NCBI GenBank assembly: GCA_016285355.1
Contig: JAEEQP010000022.1
Location: 1-61,447 of the forward strand
Direction of reading: 5' to 3'
DNA length: 61,447 nt
Source of the DNA: Bacteroidales bacterium
GTDB taxonomy: Bacteria > Bacteroidota > Bacteroidia > Bacteroidales > F082
Part shown: in pieces, positions 46,405-54,606 of the stretch
How the letters are laid out: every line of letters starts with the position of its first letter
How positions within the stretch are numbered: position 1 is the stretch's first letter
The notes under the pieces: generated by a model
Databases searched by the model: none
What the model saw: the letters and a program-made list of their open reading frames with translations, nothing else
What the model was told of the DNA's origin: nothing
Program-made: the position numbers and the translations under genes

Positions 46405-46818
46405 TTACTTTCTACAAGCCTCAATAAACTCATGAGGAGTCATAATTGGTGTCCCAATAGCAGAAAAACCTTTCTTATCTCTTGTAATGATAATGTCTGG
46501 TTGATAAGGCAACGCAGAAAAATATTGCACAGCGTCCTCAAAATCAGACGGCTTCATTTCAAGAGCCGCAATAATTGCAGCCCTGTCAATGCCTGAGACC
46601 TGAAACAATCGGCAAAGTTCCTCAACTTTCTTTAGCATCACCTCTTTCGAGAATGCCTTGCCAAGAATGTAAGCACAATTCACTACGGTCAAAGATGAAA
46701 TAGTGGCATTCAGTTTGCCTTCCTTTTGCATCTGAAAAATCAGAGAGGCATCTTCAAAAAAACCATCGCGCTTCCCATAGAAATCGATGACAACATTGGT
46801 ATCGAGAAAAACATTCAT
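46405..46818 (-). CDS. PIN-domain RNase toxin (VapC-like)
   Basis: 137 residues from ATG 46818. The start NVFLDTNVVIDFYGKR has the first metal-binding Asp; others are in PSDFEDAVQYFSALP and IITRDKKGF. Together they form the four-acid PIN site. VapC-type toxins cleave tRNA or rRNA. The ATG overlaps the stop of the gene upstream (ATGA), which is the probable antitoxin. All key acids are visible. Confidence 0.85.
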   Translation of the reverse strand: MNVFLDTNVVIDFYGKRDGFFEDASLIFQMQKEGKLNATISSLTVVNCAYILGKAFSKEVMLKKVEELCRLFQVSGIDRAAIIAALEMKPSDFEDAVQYFSALPYQPDIIITRDKKGFSAIGTPIMTPHEFIEACRK

Positions 46819-47084
46819 TTTGCACGTTCCTCCCACATCGTTTCCAATTCCAAATCAACATTAAAGTCCTCTGGAAAGGGACCACAGGTCATACCCAAAA
46901 CCTCCTCAGATGCTTGGTAATCCTTTGGAATTCTTGGGAACACCAATTCTTGTGACAATTGTTTCACCCCATCTACCACTTCTGAAGGATTCAATAACCT
47001 TTCGGCCAACCAACGCCGATTGCTCGCCGACAAGGAAAGCCCTTGCAGATAGTTCCACAAATTGTTCATCGAAATCGCATTCAT
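46815..47084 (-). CDS. Probable antitoxin of the PIN-domain pair
   Basis: 89 residues. The start NNLWNYLQGLSLSASNRRWLAERL is a helical pattern I know from Bacteroidetes antitoxins paired with PIN toxins. The acidic C-terminus (PEDFNVDLELETMWEE) would wrap the toxin. A second Met at position 6 is an alternative start. It overlaps the toxin by four bases. The DNA-binding mode is not clear. Confidence 0.75.
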   Translation of the reverse strand: MNAISMNNLWNYLQGLSLSASNRRWLAERLLNPSEVVDGVKQLSQELVFPRIPKDYQASEEVLGMTCGPFPEDFNVDLELETMWEERAK

Positions 47085-47108
47085 GTCATTCTGTTTTAGT
47101 TGTCACCG

Positions 47109-47116
47109 CAAAAATA
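47109..47116 (-). promoter_or_regulatory. Minus-7 box of the PIN toxin-antitoxin pair
   Basis: The minus strand reads TATTTTTG, about 25 bases before the antitoxin ATG. Confidence 0.45.
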
Positions 47117-47144
47117 CACATTTTTTTATAAACAGACTAAAGTC

Positions 47145-47882
47145 TTACATCTCCTTCTTGTGAAACACAAAATTATGTCCAAGATACACATCGCGGACAT
47201 GCTCGTTTTCCGCCAGCTTTTCTGGTTTGTCTGAAATCAGTACCTTGCCATCGAAAAGCAGGTAGGCGCGGTCGGTGATGGAAAGGGTTTCGTGAACATT
47301 ATGGTCGGTGATGAGTACGCCGATGTTTTTCCTTTTCAATTTGAAGATGATACGTTGGATGTCCTCCACGGCAATCGGGTCGACACCGGCAAAAGGCTCG
47401 TCAAGTAGCACAAACTTAGGGTCAACGGCCAAAGCGCGAGCGATTTCCGTACGCCTTCTCTCACCACCAGAAAGCTGAATGCCCATGCTCTTGCGAACAT
47501 GTTGCAAGCCAAATTCATCCAACAGACCCTCCAATTTCTCGTTCCGTTGGTCCTTAGTCATGCCTTTCTTGAACTGCATGACGGAATAGATGTTGTCCTC
47601 GACGCTCATCTGCCGAAACACCGAAGCCTCCTGTGCTAAATAGCCAATGCCAATCTGGGCACGTTTATACATGGGCAGGTTAGAAATGTCCTCGTCATCG
47701 AGAAAAACCTTGCCGGAATAGGGCTTGATGAGGCCTACCACCATGTAGAAAGTGGTCGTCTTGCCCGCACCATTGGGGCCCAACAAACCGACAATCTCAC
47801 CTTGTTCGACCTTGACATCGACATCGTTCACCACCGTGCGTTGTCCGTATTTCTTAACCAAATGTTCAGTTTTCAATATCAT
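47145..47882 (-). CDS. lptB: LPS export ABC transporter ATPase
   Basis: 245 residues. Walker [13 protein letters not shown] near 35, ABC signature [15 protein letters not shown] near 137, Walker [14 protein letters not shown] near 160, and the switch His in [11 protein letters not shown] near 195. The high match to LptB includes [15 protein letters not shown]. It powers LPS extraction from the inner membrane with LptFG, which are not in this window. It follows kdsD, linking LPS core synthesis and export. Confidence 0.95.
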   Translation of the reverse strand: MILKTEHLVKKYGQRTVVNDVDVKVEQGEIVGLLGPNGAGKTTTFYMVVGLIKPYSGKVFLDDEDISNLPMYKRAQIGIGYLAQEASVFRQMSVEDNIYSVMQFKKGMTKDQRNEKLEGLLDEFGLQHVRKSMGIQLSGGERRRTEIARALAVDPKFVLLDEPFAGVDPIAVEDIQRIIFKLKRKNIGVLITDHNVHETLSITDRAYLLFDGKVLISDKPEKLAENEHVRDVYLGHNFVFHKKEM

Positions 47883-47883
47883 G

Positions 47884-47926
47884 GAACAAAATCTTGAATC
47901 TTAAATCTTAAATCTTAAATCTCAAA
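47884..47926. repeat. Tandem heptamer repeat between kdsD and lptB
   Basis: AATCTTA repeated about four times with slight variation. Same class as 21479, 27137 and 38690. Confidence 0.65.
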
Positions 47927-48892
47927 TCAAAAAATCCCCTCTTTCAATATATCATGCAAATGAATGATACCCAAATATTTCCCATCGTGAACGACAGGCA
48001 ACTGGGTGATGCTGTTTTCACGCATCTTGTGTAAGGCATCCACCACCAAATCTTCCTCGTCGATAGTCTTGGGGCGGGAGGTCATGATTTGAGAGGCCTT
48101 CACGTGTTCGATGTCGGGGGTGTTCATCAACATGCGCCGCAAGTCGCCGTCGGTGATGATGCCTTTGATTTCGTCATTTTCGGAAACCACCGTGGCACCT
48201 AAACGTTTGCTGGTCATCTCGATGATGACTCGGGTCAGGTTGTCGTCGGGGCCGACTTCGGGGCGTTCGTTCTTCATGTATAAGTCTTTCACCCTAAGGT
48301 AAAGCTGCTTGCCCAAGGCTCCTCCAGGATGGAACTTGGCGAAGTCGGAAGTGGAAAAACCGCGACACCTCATTAATATTAATGCCAACGCGTCGCCCAT
48401 CACCAACTGAGCCGTGGTGCTGCTGGTAGGCGCAAGACTGTCGGGAATGGCTTCTTCGCTCACAGAAACGTCGAGAATGAAATCGGCTTGGGAAGCGAGA
48501 TAAGACTGGCGGTTACCCACCATGGCCACGATTTTGTTGCCCCTCAGCTTAATGAGCGGCACCAAGACTTTGATTTCAGGGGTTTCGCCGCTTTTCGACA
48601 AAATAACTACAATATCATTCTCGCGGACGATGCCCAAATCACCGTGGATGGCGTCGGCAGCATGCATAAACACCGCCGTCGTACCCGTCGAATTCATGGT
48701 GGCGACAATCTTTTGGGCGATGATGGCACTCTTTCCGATGCCCGAAAGCACCAGATTCCCCTTACTTTCGAGTATCAACTCCACCGTTTTCTGGAAATCA
48801 TCATCAATTTGACGCTTTAATCCTATGATTGCATTAGCCTCATTATCAATGATTTGAGATGCCAATTCAATAATCGTCCCATTTTTTTTCAT
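47927..48892 (-). CDS. kdsD: D-arabinose 5-phosphate isomerase, SIS plus two CBS domains
   Basis: 321 residues. The SIS domain (about 30-190) has LSGIGKSAIIAQKIVATMNS, VVILSKSGETPE and the PTSSTTAQL motif, then FHPGGALGK. Two CBS modules follow (about 205-321). The enzyme converts ribulose 5-phosphate into arabinose 5-phosphate, the first step to Kdo for the LPS core. The neighbouring lptB supports an LPS role over sugar-alcohol metabolism (GutQ). Confidence 0.92.
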   Translation of the reverse strand: MKKNGTIIELASQIIDNEANAIIGLKRQIDDDFQKTVELILESKGNLVLSGIGKSAIIAQKIVATMNSTGTTAVFMHAADAIHGDLGIVRENDIVVILSKSGETPEIKVLVPLIKLRGNKIVAMVGNRQSYLASQADFILDVSVSEEAIPDSLAPTSSTTAQLVMGDALALILMRCRGFSTSDFAKFHPGGALGKQLYLRVKDLYMKNERPEVGPDDNLTRVIIEMTSKRLGATVVSENDEIKGIITDGDLRRMLMNTPDIEHVKASQIMTSRPKTIDEEDLVVDALHKMRENSITQLPVVHDGKYLGIIHLHDILKEGIF

Positions 48893-48933
48893 TTTTTCTC
48901 AACTTTTTCTTGCTTTGAATGATGTAAAAGCTA

Positions 48934-48941
48934 TAACTTTG
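48934..48941 (+). promoter_or_regulatory. Minus-7 box of recQ
   Basis: TAACTTTG matches TAnnTTTG. A TTTG at 48914 is a possible minus-33 box, although the 16-base spacing is short. Confidence 0.45.
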
Positions 48942-49045
48942 TCTTTGCGTCAAGGGCGAAAAACCAATTCCTTGAGATAACGCAGATTTTCAAAAGAGAT
49001 TGCAAAATAACAGAAAAAATCGGAAAACACCAAAAGGAGGAAATC

Positions 49046-51253
49046 ATGGCAAAAAAAGATGACCAGAAGATACACAAACTGCTTAAAGATGTTTTCGGTT
49101 TCGACCAATTCAAGGGAAACCAAGAAGAGATTATAAAGAGTATCCTTGCAGGCAACAACACCTTCGTGCTGATGCCCACAGGCGGCGGCAAGTCACTTTG
49201 CTACCAACTGCCGGCGTTGATGTCGAAAGGCACAGCCATCGTTGTCTCCCCGCTGATAGCCCTAATGAAAAACCAAGTCGACATGATCCGCAACTTCGGG
49301 ACGGAGCTGGGCATCGCGCATGTGATGAACTCATCGCTCTCGAAAGCCGAACTGCTCGAAGTCAAGGAGGACTTGAAAAGCGGCAAGACCAAACTGCTCT
49401 ATGTGGCTCCCGAATCGCTCACCAAAGACGAGACGATTGAGTTCCTGCGCAGTCTGAAGATTTCCTTCATCGCCATCGATGAGGCGCACTGCATCTCGGA
49501 ATGGGGCCACGACTTCCGCCCAGAATACCGCCGTTTGCGCCCCATCATCAACGCCATCGACGAGTCCCTGCCCATCATCGCCCTGACGGCCACCGCCACG
49601 ATGAAGGTGCAGAATGACATCCTGAAGAACCTGGAAATCATGGATGCCAAGGTCTTCAAGTCGTCGTTCGACCGCCCCAACCTGTATTATGAAGTAAGGC
49701 CCAAGACAAAAGATGTCATCAAGGACATCATCAAATACATCAAGCAGAACCCGGGTAAGTCGGGCATCGTGTATTGCCTCAGCCGCAAAAAGGTGGAGGA
49801 ACTGGCCGAGACCTTGGCCATCAATGGCATTCGCGCCTTGCCTTACCATGCCGGATTAGATAGCCAAACCCGCAAAGAGAACCAAGACAAATTCCTCATG
49901 GAAGAAGTCGATGTTATCGTGGCCACCATTGCTTTCGGTATGGGCATCGACAAGCCCGACGTGCGTTTCGTCATCCACCACGACATCCCGAAGAGCCTCG
50001 AAGGCTACTATCAGGAGACTGGCCGCGCCGGTCGTGATGGCGGCGAAGGCAACTGCATCGCTTTCTACGACTACGAGGACATCCATAAGTTGGAGAAATT
50101 CAACAAAGGCAAGAACGTGGCCGAGCAGGAGATTGCCCGTGAGCTGTTGAATGAAACTGTAACCTACGCCGAATCAGCGGTTTGTCGCCACAGGCTTTTG
50201 CTCCACTATTTCGGTGAGGAATACAACAAGGAGAACTGCGGCTCATGTGACAACTGCCGTTTCCCAAAAGAGAAATTCGACGGCAAGGAAGACCTCAAGC
50301 TCGTTTTGGAAGCTGTGGAAGACACCAAACAGCTCTTCAAGACCAAGCATATCGCCGAACTATTGGCAGGCAAGCTCACTGGCGACATCAAGGCGGCCAA
50401 GCAAGAGAACAACGAGTTCTTCGGTGCGGGCGACGAACACGACGAGAAATATTGGACAGCCGTCATCCGTCAAGCCTTGGTACACAAGCTGTTATCCAAG
50501 GACATTGAAAACTATGGCATCCTGAAAATCACCAAGGATGGCAAGGCTTTCATCAAGAAGCCCTACCCCATCATGCTCGTGAAAGATCACGACTATGAGA
50601 ACTCTGATGAAGATGATCCTGAGACTATGGCCGCTATGGGTGCCAACAAAGACGGTGGTGCCGACAAGACCCTCTTCGCCCTATTGAAAGACCTGCGCAA
50701 GACCATTGCCAAGCAGAACGGACTGCCGCCTTTCGTCATCTTCCAAGACCCGTCGTTGGAAGACATGGCCATCCAATACCCCATCACCAAGGAGGAGATG
50801 ACCCAGATTTCGGGTGTTGGGGCAGGTAAGGCCGAGAAATTTGGCGAGCCTTTCATCAAACTCATCAAGGAGTATGTGGAAGAGAACGAAATCACCCGCC
50901 CGAACGACATGGTGGTGAAGTCGGTGGTCAACAACTCCGCACTGAAAATCGGCATTATCCAGAACATCGACAAAAAGATTCCGTTGGACGACATCGCCTA
51001 CGGCAAGGGCCTGAGTTTCGATGAGTTGCTGTCCGAGATTGAAAGCATCGTCTCGTCAGGGACGCACCTCGACATCAACTATTTCATCGAGGATGTTGTG
51101 GACATTTACCACCAAGAGGACATCTTGGATTATTTCCGCGAGGCTGAGTCGGACGACGTGAAAAAAGCTCTTGAGGAGCTTGGCGAAGACGAATACGAGG
51201 AAGAAGAAGTCCGCCTGATGCGCATCAAGTTCCTGTCGGATGTCGGCAACTGA
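49046..51253 (+). CDS. recQ: ATP-dependent DNA helicase RecQ
   Basis: 735 residues. Helicase motifs: MPTGGGKSLCYQLPAL (I), IDEAHCISEWGHDFRPEYRRL (II with the aromatic-rich loop), TATATMKVQNDI (III), QETGRAGRDG (VI). The zinc site of the RQC domain is present (CRHRLLLHYFG and CGSCDNC). An HRDC domain lies at about 545-620 and an extra helical HTH-type tail at about 625-735. RecQ unwinds DNA in recombination and repair of stalled forks. The tail is usual for Bacteroidetes RecQ. Confidence 0.97.
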   Translation: MAKKDDQKIHKLLKDVFGFDQFKGNQEEIIKSILAGNNTFVLMPTGGGKSLCYQLPALMSKGTAIVVSPLIALMKNQVDMIRNFGTELGIAHVMNSSLSKAELLEVKEDLKSGKTKLLYVAPESLTKDETIEFLRSLKISFIAIDEAHCISEWGHDFRPEYRRLRPIINAIDESLPIIALTATATMKVQNDILKNLEIMDAKVFKSSFDRPNLYYEVRPKTKDVIKDIIKYIKQNPGKSGIVYCLSRKKVEELAETLAINGIRALPYHAGLDSQTRKENQDKFLMEEVDVIVATIAFGMGIDKPDVRFVIHHDIPKSLEGYYQETGRAGRDGGEGNCIAFYDYEDIHKLEKFNKGKNVAEQEIARELLNETVTYAESAVCRHRLLLHYFGEEYNKENCGSCDNCRFPKEKFDGKEDLKLVLEAVEDTKQLFKTKHIAELLAGKLTGDIKAAKQENNEFFGAGDEHDEKYWTAVIRQALVHKLLSKDIENYGILKITKDGKAFIKKPYPIMLVKDHDYENSDEDDPETMAAMGANKDGGADKTLFALLKDLRKTIAKQNGLPPFVIFQDPSLEDMAIQYPITKEEMTQISGVGAGKAEKFGEPFIKLIKEYVEENEITRPNDMVVKSVVNNSALKIGIIQNIDKKIPLDDIAYGKGLSFDELLSEIESIVSSGTHLDINYFIEDVVDIYHQEDILDYFREAESDDVKKALEELGEDEYEEEEVRLMRIKFLSDVGN

Positions 51254-51259
51254 TTGACC

Positions 51260-51640
51260 ATGAGACGATTATTTTTCATCACCATCTTATTGCTCTTGTT
51301 GTCGGCTTGCGGCAACAAGAGCAATACCTTTATGCCCGAAAGGTTGCTCACCGAGGAGGAAATGATTGACGTCATGACCGATGTGCAAATCATCGAGGCA
51401 GAAATCAACTATCAGAAGTCATCGGACAAAGAGCAGGATACCATTTCCGCTGATTACAAAGCCATGACCCAATCCTATTACAGCCAATTCTATGAGCATT
51501 ATGGGATTACAGACAGCATTTTTGTCCAAAACATGAGGTATTACACGGAGCGGCCCGAAACCTTGAAACGGATTATGGATTCGGTGGTGCAGCGGTTGAC
51601 GCGGGAACAATCCGAGTCCCAAAGGGACGACAGCCAATAG
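51260..51640 (+). CDS. DUF4296-type lipoprotein
   Basis: 126 residues from ATG 51260, 6 bases after the recQ stop. The signal ends in lipobox LSACG. The body is helical: PERLLTEEEMIDVMTDVQIIEAEI, then a stretch YYSQFYEHYGITDSIFVQNMRYY. This fits DUF4296, a Bacteroidetes lipoprotein family of unknown function. It may share transcription with recQ but no functional link is known. Confidence 0.82.
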   Translation: MRRLFFITILLLLLSACGNKSNTFMPERLLTEEEMIDVMTDVQIIEAEINYQKSSDKEQDTISADYKAMTQSYYSQFYEHYGITDSIFVQNMRYYTERPETLKRIMDSVVQRLTREQSESQRDDSQ

Positions 51641-51671
51641 GCAGCCATTCGTTAATATAACACAAATCAAA

Positions 51672-52127
51672 ATGGCCAGCACGTTAGTCCAGCAATACAT
51701 GCACATCGTTTTCCACACGAAATGCACGAGCATCACCATGCGAGAAGAGGATTTGGAACGCATTTTCGATTATGTAGGCGGCATCATTCGTAACATCAAC
51801 GGTGTTTCCATTCAAGTGGGTGGTCGTCCCGACCACATCCACATATTGGCATCCATGCCCAAAAGCATGAGTTTGGCCGAATTTGTCCGAACCATAAAAT
51901 CCAACAGCAGTAAATGGGTGAAAACATTGGACAATTATTACGAGCCGTTTTTATGGCAAGAAGGCTATGGCGCGTTCAGTGTCAGCGCATCGGTGTTAGA
52001 CAAGACGGCCAAATACATCAAAAACCAAAAGGCGCACCACTGTAAACAAACGTATGTCGATGAATACAAACAATTTTTGGATGCCTACCGTGTGGAATAT
52101 GATGAACGGTATGCGTTTGGGGATTGA
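51672..52127 (+). CDS. REP-associated tyrosine transposase (IS200-like, RAYT)
   Basis: 151 residues, complete for a Y1 transposase. The HUH metal site is GGRPDHIHILASMP (about 51-64) and the likely nucleophile Tyr is in KYIKNQKAHH near residue 117. Start YMHIVFHTKCTSITM is typical. Unlike IS200/IS605 insertion sequences, there is no second gene; two copies of a 32-base hairpin repeat lie directly downstream and its stop codon is inside the first. That arrangement is the RAYT-REP pattern, where the enzyme moves small repeats rather than itself. Confidence 0.85.
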   Translation: MASTLVQQYMHIVFHTKCTSITMREEDLERIFDYVGGIIRNINGVSIQVGGRPDHIHILASMPKSMSLAEFVRTIKSNSSKWVKTLDNYYEPFLWQEGYGAFSVSASVLDKTAKYIKNQKAHHCKQTYVDEYKQFLDAYRVEYDERYAFGD

Positions 52128-52227
52128 TGCTGTCACCCCTTCGGGGTTCCGTTATTTATGTTTTTTATCGGCAGAGGTTTACACCGTCTGCCTACGATGC
52201 TGTCACCCCTTCGGGGTTCCGTTATTT
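52126..52227 (+). repeat. REP cassette: two 32-base hairpin repeats around a third hairpin
   Basis: The same 32-base unit (GATGCTGTCACCCC, TTCGGGG, TTCCGTTATTT) is at 52126-52157 and 52196-52227. Each has a CCCC-TT-CGGGG hairpin. Between them GGCAGA (52170) and TCTGCC (52187) form another. The first unit contains the transposase stop, the second the stop of the convergent lipoprotein gene. Confidence 0.88.
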
Positions 52228-53250
52228 CCGTAATTCTGCTGCAATCAAATCATTCAATTTCTTAGCCGCATCCATAAGCATGCTCTCGTCCGTAGGGGCA
52301 GGCACAGGATGACTATCCAAACGGCTCAGGGTCTCCGCTGAGCAGGCCTCGCGGTCACCTTTGATGGTGGTGTAGTCGTTCTTGAAGGTAGATTTCACTT
52401 CAAAGGGAACCATGCCGATACGCTTGCCGTCAGCATCACTGTATTCGATATTCCCTATCAATGTTGCGGTCTTGGTTTGGGAATGGTCGGTCACTGAAAC
52501 GGTCTTGCCACCCTGAGTTTCCTCAAAAGTCACCTCGTCGAGACGGATGGGGGAAATCACCAGCTTGCCAACGTTCACGACGACCATCGCCGAATAGGCT
52601 TTGGAATGCGCCAAGGTATAGGGCACCTCGCCCTCGGCAAAATCTAATATCGTACGCGCCACATCCTCTGGCAGGTTTTTCCTTTCCGGAATGCTTATCG
52701 TCACCACATCAGCCGAACAAAACGCCTGTTTCTTTCTCAGGTTCATCAGTTGGGGATTCTCACGGTTGGTGCGTGCCAGTTGATGAATGTAATTCTCGGC
52801 TTCCAAAGCATCCGATTTCTCGCCTGTGCTCAGCAGTTGGTTGGATTTGGCCACCAAAAAAGCCTCCGCGTGGTTGCGGGCAACGGTCATGTCGTCGTCA
52901 AGGTCGAGTTTCACATAGTTCATGCCCTTTTTGACCTTGTTCGGGAAGCAGGCCAAAGCCTCGTTGCGGCCTTTCATGCTGCAATAGCGTTGGTAAATCT
53001 CTGGCCACACATCGGGCTGACCCGAGGCTTTCAGGGCTTGGATGCGCTCATGGTCGGCTTGGTTGGCCTTATGGTAGGAAGCCGCCACCATGTTGATGTG
53101 TTTGGCGTTTTGGTCGCCATGGCAGATGTCGGGTGCAAGGCGTTGAATCACCTGGTCGTATTCATGGGCTTCATATAGTTGTCGGGTGGTGTTGCAGGCG
53201 GTGAGCATTGCGCCGAGCAACAACATGGGAATCAATCGGAGGTATTTCAT
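52222..53250 (-). CDS. Predicted lipoprotein of unknown function
   Basis: 342 residues. Signal with lipobox LTACN (Cys near 19). The next about 130 residues are helical and TPR-like (YEAHEYDQVIQRLAPDICHG, NMVAASYHKANQADHERIQALK). The C-terminal half is beta-rich (VVTISIPERKNL, TATLIGNIEYSDADGKRIG). I know no named family. The stop TAA lies inside the second REP unit. It stands alone on this strand. Confidence 0.72.
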   Translation of the reverse strand: MKYLRLIPMLLLGAMLTACNTTRQLYEAHEYDQVIQRLAPDICHGDQNAKHINMVAASYHKANQADHERIQALKASGQPDVWPEIYQRYCSMKGRNEALACFPNKVKKGMNYVKLDLDDDMTVARNHAEAFLVAKSNQLLSTGEKSDALEAENYIHQLARTNRENPQLMNLRKKQAFCSADVVTISIPERKNLPEDVARTILDFAEGEVPYTLAHSKAYSAMVVVNVGKLVISPIRLDEVTFEETQGGKTVSVTDHSQTKTATLIGNIEYSDADGKRIGMVPFEVKSTFKNDYTTIKGDREACSAETLSRLDSHPVPAPTDESMLMDAAKKLNDLIAAELRK

Positions 53251-53277
53251 AGGTGTTTACTGTTTATTCTTTAAATC

Positions 53278-53345
53278 GGGGCCTTCGACAGGCTCAGGCC
53301 CTTCTCTTTTATAAAAGCAAAGGTCCCTGAGCTTGTCGAAGGGCC
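53278..53345. repeat. Inverted repeat of the CTTCGACA-CTCAGG type
   Basis: Left arm CCTTCGACAGGCTCAGGCCC and right arm GGTCCCTGAGCTTGTCGAAGG pair with few mismatches around a 20-base loop. Short repeats of this sequence are widespread in many bacterial phyla. It lies between the lipoprotein and the prenyl synthase gene. Confidence 0.8.
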
Positions 53346-53405
53346 GTCTAGTGTTATAAAAACTACAAATTTCGCTCCAAAATTGCATGGAGCGGAAGAA
53401 ATCTT

Positions 53406-53413
53406 TACCTTTG
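53406..53413 (+). promoter_or_regulatory. Minus-7 box of the polyprenyl synthetase gene
   Basis: TACCTTTG with a TTG at 53383-53385, 20 bases upstream. This is one of the best matches in the window. Confidence 0.65.
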
Positions 53414-53433
53414 TGCCATCAAATCTGAATTTC

Positions 53434-54405
53434 ATGGAAAAAATCAAGCAACTGCAACAGGACTTCGCCGACTTTTTGGCGCAGACCAACCTCAACGGGC
53501 AACCGAAAGAATTATACGAACCCATTTCCTACACCCTCCTGCAAAGCGGCAAGCGGATGCGCCCCGTGCTCTGTCTTTTGGCCAACGAGATGTTTGGCGG
53601 CGATGAGCAGCAAGCCCTATGGCCCGCCTTGGCTTTAGAGACCTTCCACAACTTCACCCTCATCCACGACGACATCATGGACAAGGCACCACTTCGTCGC
53701 GGCAAGGAGACCGTCTACCAGAAATGGAACGCCGACATCGCCATTCTCTCCGGTGATGCCATGCTCGCCATGGCTTTCCAATATGCTCTGAAACCGCAGA
53801 AAGGCGCGGAACTTGCAAAACAACTTGGCAAAGTGGCCATTGAGATTTGTGAAGGCCAACAGATGGATCTCAACTTCGAGACTTTGGGCAACGTGACCAT
53901 TGATGAGTATTTGGAAATGATTCGCCTAAAGACCGCAGTACTTTTAGCTACTGCATTGCAAATGGGAGCCACCGTGGCTGGCGCAAAAGACTCTGACATT
54001 CAGCATCTCTACGATTTCGGCATCAATATGGGCATGAGCTTCCAATTGCAAGATGACATCCTCGACCTTTATAGCGACGTGGCCGTCTTTGGCAAACGCC
54101 ACGGCGGCGACATTGCCGACAACAAGAAAACCTACCTTTATCTGAAGGCTTTGGAACTGGCATCAGACAAAGATAGGAAACGCCTCGAATATCTTTTCAC
54201 CCTCCGCATGGACCATGACGAAGAGGAGAAAATTGAAGAGGTGCAAGCCATCTACGACAGCCTGCACGTGAAAGAGGCGGTTGAAAAGGTCATGTTTGAC
54301 TATGACCGCAAGGCGGTTGAAGCCTTGGAAGCCGTCAACATGCCTGCGGAGCGGAAAATCCATCTGCGGACGTACGCTGAACTGCTTTCAGGAAGGAAGA
54401 AGTAG
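53434..54405 (+). CDS. Trans-isoprenyl diphosphate synthase (polyprenyl synthetase)
   Basis: 323 residues from ATG 53434, 21 bases after the minus-7 box. First Asp-rich motif LIHDDIMDKAPLRRG near 87-101 and second FQLQDDILDLYSD near 205-217; also SGKRMRPVLCLL and GKRHGGDIADNKKTYL. The enzyme condenses IPP with allylic diphosphates, giving farnesyl, geranylgeranyl or longer chains for quinones and undecaprenyl phosphate. Chain length cannot be decided here. A repeat-rich region follows. Confidence 0.93.
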   Translation: MEKIKQLQQDFADFLAQTNLNGQPKELYEPISYTLLQSGKRMRPVLCLLANEMFGGDEQQALWPALALETFHNFTLIHDDIMDKAPLRRGKETVYQKWNADIAILSGDAMLAMAFQYALKPQKGAELAKQLGKVAIEICEGQQMDLNFETLGNVTIDEYLEMIRLKTAVLLATALQMGATVAGAKDSDIQHLYDFGINMGMSFQLQDDILDLYSDVAVFGKRHGGDIADNKKTYLYLKALELASDKDRKRLEYLFTLRMDHDEEEKIEEVQAIYDSLHVKEAVEKVMFDYDRKAVEALEAVNMPAERKIHLRTYAELLSGRKK

Positions 54406-54411
54406 TTTTTT

Positions 54412-54532
54412 CCTGTCCGACCTTTTATGTCATTCCTAACTTTGCCCTCCAATAGATTCCAATCGCACATCCCCTGCATGGAATGACATTAGAGGTCAAA
54501 GTGAAAGGGGAATCTATAAAAGGTCGGGCAGG
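54412..54532. repeat. Inverted repeat enclosing a tagattcca/ggaatgaca element, downstream of queA
   Basis: The outer arms are 54412-54428 (CCTGTCCGACCTTTTAT) and 54516-54532 (ATAAAAGGTCGGGCAGG), with one mismatch. Inside, 54453-54489 starts TAGATTCCA and ends GGAATGACAT; a second copy of this element is at 54560-54599. Confidence 0.75.
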
Positions 54533-54550
54533 AAAAACCGGACAAACAAG

Positions 54551-54606
54551 TGCTGTGCATAGATTCCAGCCCCCCGCAAGCCCTTTCACGGAATGACATG
54601 CACAGC
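54551..54606. repeat. Second tagattcca/ggaatgaca element, overlapping the queA 3' end
   Basis: TGCTGTGCATAGATTCCA on the left pairs with GGAATGACATGCACAGCA on the right. The queA stop (54586-54588) is inside, so the last residues of QueA are encoded by the repeat. Confidence 0.75.

Noticed and set aside
51672..52127. A complete IS200/IS605 insertion sequence
   Set aside because: There is no TnpB gene and no pair of distinct left and right ends. The identical downstream hairpins fit the RAYT-REP pattern.
53271..53525. 84-residue minus-strand ORF
   Set aside because: It overlaps the prenyl synthase start and promoter and reads through an inverted repeat; its composition does not look like a protein.
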